Shown here one piece after another: positions 14,017 through 18,399 of a stretch of DNA of 18,399 bases. The first letter of the stretch is position 1; every line of letters begins with the position of its first letter. This DNA comes from an uncultured Actinomycetes bacterium. Lineage in GTDB: Bacteria > Actinomycetota > Thermoleophilia > Solirubrobacterales > 70-9. The DNA is taken from contig CAMPIP010000027.1 in NCBI GenBank assembly GCA_946886425.1, forward strand, positions 1 to 18,399. The letters are read 5' to 3'. Both the position numbers and the translations under genes were made by a program. The notes beneath the pieces are model-generated. The model was not told where the DNA came from. It did no database searches and was given only the letters and a program-made list of their open reading frames with translations.

Positions 14017-15084
14017 TCAGCGGTCCCAGTCGGGTTCGGTGGCGTTGCGGACCAGGACGGTCGGGCGGCCGCCGGCGTATGGGATCGAGACGACTCGGTG
14101 GTTGGGGCCCGGTTCGAAGCCTCCCTGCCAGCCGAGCACCGTGCGGCCGTCCCTGGAGAGGGCGGTGCCGATGAAGCCGATCTCCCGTTCGTTGGTCAGG
14201 GTCCGTTCGCGGCCGTTGGCCGGGTTGACGGCGACGGCGTAGCTGGTGTCCTGGCCGCCGTACTCGGCGAGCAGCTGGTTGCCGCTGGTCGACCAGGCGG
14301 TCGGGGTGAGGCCGAAGGTGAGCGCGTCGACCCTGGTGTGGGTGAGCCTGCTGACGGCGGCGCCGGCCGAGTTCATCTTGAAGAGCTCGTTCTTGGGGCC
14401 GTATTTGCGCTGCTTGTCGCCCAGCAGGCGGACGAAGACGATCGTGTCGTTCGGCCCCCAGAGCGGGCTCTGCGAGCGCCGGTCGGTGGTCAGGCGGCGC
14501 GGCTGCACGGCGGCGACGGAGACCGCCCCCGGCGGCAGCAGGTCGATCCGCCAGAGGTCGGTGCGGGGCGGGTAGTTTTCGTTCGGCGCCCGCCCGTAGA
14601 CGAGGCTTTCGTTGCCTTCCGGCGCGAAGCTGACGCCGTTGAAGTAGCCGCTGGCGATCCGCGTCTGCTTGCCGTCGGCGACGTCGATCACGGTCAGGTT
14701 CTGCCTGCCGAGTTCGGGCCCGATCGTGATCGCGATCCGGGTCGAGTCCGCCGACCAGTCGAAGACCGAGCTGCTCTGCCACCCCTTGGCGAGAGTGCGA
14801 ACCGACCCGCCCGCCGTCGGCACCGCCATCAGCAGCGGCTTCTGGCTGCGGCCGTTGCCGCCGCGGAAGAAGACGATCGTCTGCCCGTCGGGCGAGATCC
14901 GCGGGTTGTACCCGGAGCCGATCCGCTGTACCCCGGAGCCGTTGTCGTTCGCTTTGAAGACGACCGGATTCATCGGGTTGCGCGTGAAGACCAGCGTCGC
15001 TTGGGCGGCGGCGGGCAGCGCCGCGAGCAGCGCGGCGACGGCGAAGAGGGATACGAGCAGGCGGAACTTCGGCAGGCTTGGCAT
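14017..15084 (-). CDS. Secreted TolB-like beta-propeller (WD40-like) protein
   Basis: A 355-residue protein with a standard signal peptide (residues 1 to about 29, hydrophobic core 'LLVSLFAVAALLAALPAAAQA', likely cut after AQA). The mature protein is about six repeats of the TolB/WD40-like type, each with a turn such as 'SPDGQTIVF', 'SADSTRIAI', 'GPNDTIVFV', 'STSGNQLLA' and 'SRDGRTVLGW'. It folds outside the membrane as a beta-propeller, probably as a binding scaffold. This is not Gram-negative TolB: no Tol-Pal genes are near and the lineage differs. A TAGCAT box lies 7 nt before the ATG with no ribosome site. It is 43 bp downstream of the threonine operon's last gene. Confidence 0.85.
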   Translation of the reverse strand: MPSLPKFRLLVSLFAVAALLAALPAAAQATLVFTRNPMNPVVFKANDNGSGVQRIGSGYNPRISPDGQTIVFFRGGNGRSQKPLLMAVPTAGGSVRTLAKGWQSSSVFDWSADSTRIAITIGPELGRQNLTVIDVADGKQTRIASGYFNGVSFAPEGNESLVYGRAPNENYPPRTDLWRIDLLPPGAVSVAAVQPRRLTTDRRSQSPLWGPNDTIVFVRLLGDKQRKYGPKNELFKMNSAGAAVSRLTHTRVDALTFGLTPTAWSTSGNQLLAEYGGQDTSYAVAVNPANGRERTLTNEREIGFIGTALSRDGRTVLGWQGGFEPGPNHRVVSIPYAGGRPTVLVRNATEPDWDR

Positions 15085-15091
15085 GGCGGCG

Positions 15092-15097
15092 ATGCTA
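15092..15097 (-). promoter_or_regulatory. Possible -10 box (TAGCAT) of the beta-propeller gene
   Basis: TAGCAT ends 7 nt before the ATG, which places the predicted transcript start on the ATG itself. This suggests the gene has its own leaderless transcript rather than depending on the threonine operon. Confidence 0.4.
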
Positions 15098-15127
15098 CCC
15101 GCGGAAGCGGCCGTTACGGACAGGTGT

Positions 15128-15505
15128 TCAGTTAGGACCGACGATCGCCGCGGCGACGAGGGCGCCGCTGAGGGCGATGAAGGAGACGGTGGCCAGGACC
15201 CGGTACCAGGCGCGCCGCTCGACGTCGGGATCGAAGGCGAGCGGGACGAACAGGAAGGGGTTGACGGCGGTGCCGAAGACGAGGGGGACGGCGACCGCGG
15301 TCGGCAGACCGGGGAGCGCCAGGCCGACGGCGATCAGGATCAGGCCCATCATCACGTAGTCGAGGTGGACCTGGCGGATCCGGGCCGGGGCGACCACGCC
15401 GATCCGCTTCAGCCACTCGGGCCGCTCCTCGCGAACCACCATCGCCCAGCCAAGCAGGGCGCCAAGGGCGAGCTCGATCAACCCCGCGCGGATCACCCAG
15501 TCCAC
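15128..15505 (-). CDS. Small four-helix membrane protein of unknown function
   Basis: A 125-residue protein with four hydrophobic segments (about residues 4-22, 46-64, 67-88 and 102-121). The stretch 'VHLDYVMMGLILIAVGLALP' recalls the 'H...V.NG..L...G' pattern of four-helix hydroxylaminobenzene mutase/styrene oxide isomerase-like proteins. The Asn six residues after the His is a Met here (Met53), so that enzyme role is not supported. The GTG start lies 4 nt after the thrB stop codon, so it is very likely translated as the last gene of the threonine operon. A transporter or membrane-anchoring role is possible, but nothing in the sequence proves it. Confidence 0.7.
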   Translation of the reverse strand: MDWVIRAGLIELALGALLGWAMVVREERPEWLKRIGVVAPARIRQVHLDYVMMGLILIAVGLALPGLPTAVAVPLVFGTAVNPFLFVPLAFDPDVERRAWYRVLATVSFIALSGALVAAAIVGPN

Positions 15506-15509
15506 GCGA

Positions 15510-16388
15510 TCAGAGCTCGGGGACGTCGGCGCCGAGGGGGGTGAAGGGCAGCCGTCGCACCTCGGCCCAGCCGGCGCAGCGCTCGTTCAACGCCGCGGCG
15601 ACGTTGCCGGCCTCCTGCCAGGTGGTCCAGACCAGCACGGTCGGGCCGGCGCCGGAGATCGTCGCCCCCAGCGCCCCCAGCTCGCGGGCATTCTCGACGA
15701 TCTCCATCGAGCGCGGGAAGAGGTCGCGGCGGCGCGGCTGGTGGATGCGGTCGGCCAGGCCGCGGGAGACCAGATCGAGGTCGGCGCTGCGCAGGCCCAG
15801 CACCAGCAGGGCGGCGGCGGAGACGTTGGCGACCGCGTCGCCGAGCGGCACCTCGGCGGGGATCGCCTCGCGGGCCCGCTCGGTCGAAACCTCCTCCGGC
15901 GGGATCACGACGATCCCCTCGAGCCCCTCGGGCGGGTCGAAGCGCGCCGCCGTCGGCCCGTTCTCCCCCTCCGCGCAGATCACGAAGCCGCCGTAGATCG
16001 CCGCGGCGACGTTGTCGGGATGTCCCTCGATCTCGGTCGCCCGCGCCAGCATCTCCTCCTTGCTCAGCGCCAGCTCGAAGAGGTGGTCGGCCGCGGCCAG
16101 CCCGGCGACGATCGCGGCGGCGCTGGAGCCGAGCCCGCGCGCCAGCGGGATCTCGCTGCGAAGCCGGAAGGCGATCCCATCCGCCGGGTGCAGCGACTCG
16201 AAAGCCCGCACGATCAGGTTCTCCCGCCCGGTCGGCACCTCGAGCCCGCCGGGGTCGAACGAGTACTCCTTCGTCTCTTCCACCTCGAGGTCCAAACACA
16301 GCGAGACCGCCGCCGCCATGGTGTCGTACCCCGGCCCGAGGTTGGCCGAGGAAGCGGGCACCCGGACGAGCCGGTGGCGAGCGGTCAA
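15510..16388 (-). CDS. thrB: Homoserine kinase
   Basis: A 292-residue GHMP kinase that phosphorylates homoserine to O-phosphohomoserine, the substrate of ThrC. Motifs: the N-terminal '[15 protein letters not shown]', the ATP-binding '[18 protein letters not shown]' (residues 81-98), '[14 protein letters not shown]', and the C-terminal '[14 protein letters not shown]'. Its length is normal for the family. It starts at TTG (16386-16388), which overlaps the thrC TGA as TTGA. No in-frame ATG gives a better start, and the motifs begin at residue 10, as expected. It is the third gene of the operon hom-thrC-thrB, followed 4 nt later by a small membrane protein. Confidence 0.93.
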   Translation of the reverse strand: MTARHRLVRVPASSANLGPGYDTMAAAVSLCLDLEVEETKEYSFDPGGLEVPTGRENLIVRAFESLHPADGIAFRLRSEIPLARGLGSSAAAIVAGLAAADHLFELALSKEEMLARATEIEGHPDNVAAAIYGGFVICAEGENGPTAARFDPPEGLEGIVVIPPEEVSTERAREAIPAEVPLGDAVANVSAAALLVLGLRSADLDLVSRGLADRIHQPRRRDLFPRSMEIVENARELGALGATISGAGPTVLVWTTWQEAGNVAAALNERCAGWAEVRRLPFTPLGADVPEL

Positions 16389-17428
16389 TCGAAGACCGCC
16401 CGCTCGACGGCGTTGAGCTCGTTCTCGCAGTTGATCACCGCGGGGGCTTTGCCGAGGGCGGTGTCGGGGTCCTTGAGGCCGTGGCCGGTGAGGACGCAGA
16501 CGACGGTCTCGGGCGGGGCGGATCCCTCGACGACGGGGAGGCCGTGGGCGAGCAGGCCGGCGACGGAGGCGGCGGAGGCCGGCTCGCAGAAGACGCCCTC
16601 GGCGGCGGCGAGCCAGCGGTAGGCGTCGAGGATCTGCGCGTCGGAGACGGCGGCGACGCGGCCGCGCGAGGCGGTGAAGGCCGCCATCGCCTCCTCCCAG
16701 CGGGCCGGGTTGCCGATCCGGATCGCCGAGGCGACGGTCTCGGGCTTCTCGACCGGGGCGCCGCTCACCAGCGGGGCCGCGCCCTCGGCCTGGAAGCCGT
16801 AGAGGACGGGTCTCGAACCCGCGTTCTCGACCTCCGTGAACCCCCGCCAGTAGGCGGTGACGTTGCCGGCGTTGCCGACCGGGATCGCCAGCGCGTCGGG
16901 CATCGTGCCGAGCTGGTCGACGACCTCGAAGGCGGCGGTCTTCTGGCCTTCGATCCGGTGCGGGTTGACCGAGTTGACGAGTTCGATCGGGTGCTTCTGA
17001 GCGAGCTCGCGGACGATCCGCAGGGCGTCGTCGAAGTTGCCGCGCAGGGCGACGACGCGGGCGCCGTGCATCAGCGCCTGGGCGAGCTTGCCGATCGCGA
17101 TCTTGCCCTCGGGGACGATGACCGCGCCGCGCAGGCCGGCCCGGGCCGCGTAGGCGGCGGCGCTGGCGGCGGTGTTGCCGGTCGAGGCGCAGATCACGGC
17201 CTCCGCCCCGCGCCCCTTGGCGCGCGAGACGGCCACCGTCATCCCCCGGTCCTTGAAGGACCCGGTCGGGTTGGCGCCCTCGAACTTGAGGAAGGCGCGG
17301 GCGCCGATCCGCTCCGAGAGGCGCGGCGCCTCGATCAGCGGCGTCGAGCCCTCCTCGAGGCTGACCACCGGGTCGCCCGGCTCGAGCGAGAGGCGATCGC
17401 GGTAGCGGGCTATCAGCCCGGCGCTCAA
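16385..17428 (-). CDS. thrC: Threonine synthase
   Basis: A 347-residue PLP enzyme that turns O-phosphohomoserine into threonine. The PLP lysine is Lys59 in '[10 protein letters not shown]'. The substrate/phosphate loops '[18 protein letters not shown]' and '[14 protein letters not shown]' follow, and '[11 protein letters not shown]' and 'LTGHGLKDP' close the domain. Its size fits the short ThrC type of Actinobacteria and Bacillus. The start is TTG at 17426-17428, which overlaps the hom stop as TTGA and has an excellent GAGGAGG site a few bases upstream, at the end of hom. A longer frame to 17527 reads hom sequence out of frame and is rejected. Confidence 0.95.
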   Translation of the reverse strand: MSAGLIARYRDRLSLEPGDPVVSLEEGSTPLIEAPRLSERIGARAFLKFEGANPTGSFKDRGMTVAVSRAKGRGAEAVICASTGNTAASAAAYAARAGLRGAVIVPEGKIAIGKLAQALMHGARVVALRGNFDDALRIVRELAQKHPIELVNSVNPHRIEGQKTAAFEVVDQLGTMPDALAIPVGNAGNVTAYWRGFTEVENAGSRPVLYGFQAEGAAPLVSGAPVEKPETVASAIRIGNPARWEEAMAAFTASRGRVAAVSDAQILDAYRWLAAAEGVFCEPASAASVAGLLAHGLPVVEGSAPPETVVCVLTGHGLKDPDTALGKAPAVINCENELNAVERAVFD

Positions 17429-18399
17429 AACTCCTCCTCGATCACTCTGATGAAGCGGGGCGGCGAGCGCAGGTCGTCGAGCTCGGCGATCGCCGCCACG
17501 GCGGCCGCGAAGCGGGACTCGAGGCACTCGTGGATGACCATCACCAGGCGGGCGTCGGAACCGATGCCGCGCTGGACGACGCTCTTGACCGAGATCTCGT
17601 GCTCGGCGAGGACGGCGGCGACGCTGGCCAGCACGCCGGGCCGGTCGGCGACCTCGAGGTGCAGGTAGAAGGACGAGGGGACGTCGGCGACGAGCCGCAG
17701 CTCCGCGCGCGTCTCGTGGACCGGGGCGTCGCCGGCGAGGATCGAGACGACGTCGCCGAGCACCGCCGAGGCGGTCTGGACACCGCCGGCGCCCGGCCCC
17801 GACATCGTCACCTCGGTGATCGCCGGCGCCTCGACCATCACCGCGTTGAAGGGCCCTTCGATCGGCGCCAGCGGGTGGCCGCGGTAGAGGAAGCAGGGGA
17901 AGACGCGGACGCTGATGCCGCCGTCGCGCCGTTCGGCGACGCCGAGCAGCTTCAGCGAGAGGCCGAGCTCCTTGGCGTAGGCGAGGTCGTCGGGCTGGAT
18001 CGCCTCGATCCCCTCGTAGGGGACCTCGGCGAGGCTGACCGGCGTGTGGAAGGCGAGCCGGGCGAGGATCGCCATCTTCGCCGCCGCGTCGGCGCCGCCG
18101 ACGTCGTCGCTGGGATCGGCCTCGGCGTAGCCGAGCTCCTGGGCCTGGGCCAGCACCTCCTCGTAGCCGGCGCCGCTGGACGCCATCTCGCTGAGGATGA
18201 AGTTGGTGGTGCCGTTGACGATCCCGAACACCTTCGAGATCTCGGTGACGCCGAAGCTCTCCTGGATCGTGCGGACGATCGGGATCACCCCGGCGACGGC
18301 GGCCTCGAAGCGGAGTTGCACGCCGGCCTCGCGGGCGATTCCGAACAGCTCGTCGCCGTGCTGGGCGAGCAGCTGCTTGTTGGCGGTGACGACGGGGCG
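17425..18399 (-). CDS. hom: Homoserine dehydrogenase (5' end outside the window)
   Basis: The frame is open to the right edge: 324 residues are visible and the NAD(P)-binding N-terminal part is missing. The visible part starts '[12 protein letters not shown]', followed by '[12 protein letters not shown]', '[14 protein letters not shown]', '[26 protein letters not shown]' (with the family's catalytic Asp and Lys) and '[14 protein letters not shown]'. A C-terminal ACT domain ('[33 protein letters not shown]') is the usual site of feedback control by threonine. It reduces aspartate semialdehyde to homoserine. It is the first gene visible in the operon with thrC and thrB. Confidence 0.95.
   Translation of the reverse strand, partial: RPVVTANKQLLAQHGDELFGIAREAGVQLRFEAAVAGVIPIVRTIQESFGVTEISKVFGIVNGTTNFILSEMASSGAGYEEVLAQAQELGYAEADPSDDVGGADAAAKMAILARLAFHTPVSLAEVPYEGIEAIQPDDLAYAKELGLSLKLLGVAERRDGGISVRVFPCFLYRGHPLAPIEGPFNAVMVEAPAITEVTMSGPGAGGVQTASAVLGDVVSILAGDAPVHETRAELRLVADVPSSFYLHLEVADRPGVLASVAAVLAEHEISVKSVVQRGIGSDARLVMVIHECLESRFAAAVAAIAELDDLRSPPRFIRVIEEEF

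Noticed and set aside
14098..15135. A 345-codon plus-strand frame opposite the beta-propeller gene
   Set aside because: No motifs. The minus strand has a signal peptide and clear propeller repeats.
17429..17527. Longer thrC starting upstream at 17527
   Set aside because: The extra residues are hom sequence read in another frame; the TTG at 17428 has a strong ribosome site.

Overview
The window is very GC-rich (I estimate about 70%), densely packed and bacterial. High GC, frequent GTG/TTG starts, many genes without a Shine-Dalgarno, a MarP-type protease and a MecA_N-type penicillin-binding protein point to a high-GC Actinomycetota. A Thermoleophilia/Solirubrobacterales-like lineage is my best guess, but that is inference. 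I see no rRNA, tRNA, CRISPR array, transposase, integrase or phage gene.

Layout. (1) 1-2262: DNA-repair genes. The C-terminal RecB-type nuclease domain of a helicase-nuclease cut by the left edge converges on, and overlaps by 60 bp, the exonuclease VII genes xseA-xseB. (2) 2309-3843: an HxlR-family regulator with a palindrome on its own promoter, preceded by a MarP-like membrane serine protease. (3) 3890-5620: a class B penicillin-binding protein divergent from marP. (4) 5627-7892: a lipoprotein, a SRPBCC protein, a zinc-ribbon/FHA protein that appears to start at an ATC codon, and a coiled-coil protein. (5) 7893-8327: a 435-bp convergent intergenic region with two long, related, perfect inverted repeats. 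(6) 8328-12992: gltB, the large subunit of glutamate synthase, without gltD in view. (7) 13132-15084: a divergent cupin/SnoaL-like pair separated by 21 bp, then a 41-nt perfect palindrome, then a secreted beta-propeller protein. (8) 15128-18399: the threonine operon hom-thrC-thrB plus a small membrane protein, with hom cut by the right edge.

How the genes work together. hom, thrC and thrB turn aspartate semialdehyde into threonine; the hom/thrC and thrC/thrB joints are both 4-base TTGA overlaps. gltB makes glutamate, the amino donor for that and other pathways. xseA/xseB and the truncated nuclease act on DNA ends. MarP and the PBP both act outside the membrane, on the envelope.

No obviously new multi-gene system is present. 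The most unusual signals are non-coding: (a) two long hairpins built from REP-like arms, each beginning 13 nt after a stop codon; (b) two further hairpins after stop codons, none with a U-tract; (c) a TANNNT box 6-11 nt upstream of the start in seven genes, as expected for leaderless transcripts; (d) the missing canonical start of the FHA gene.
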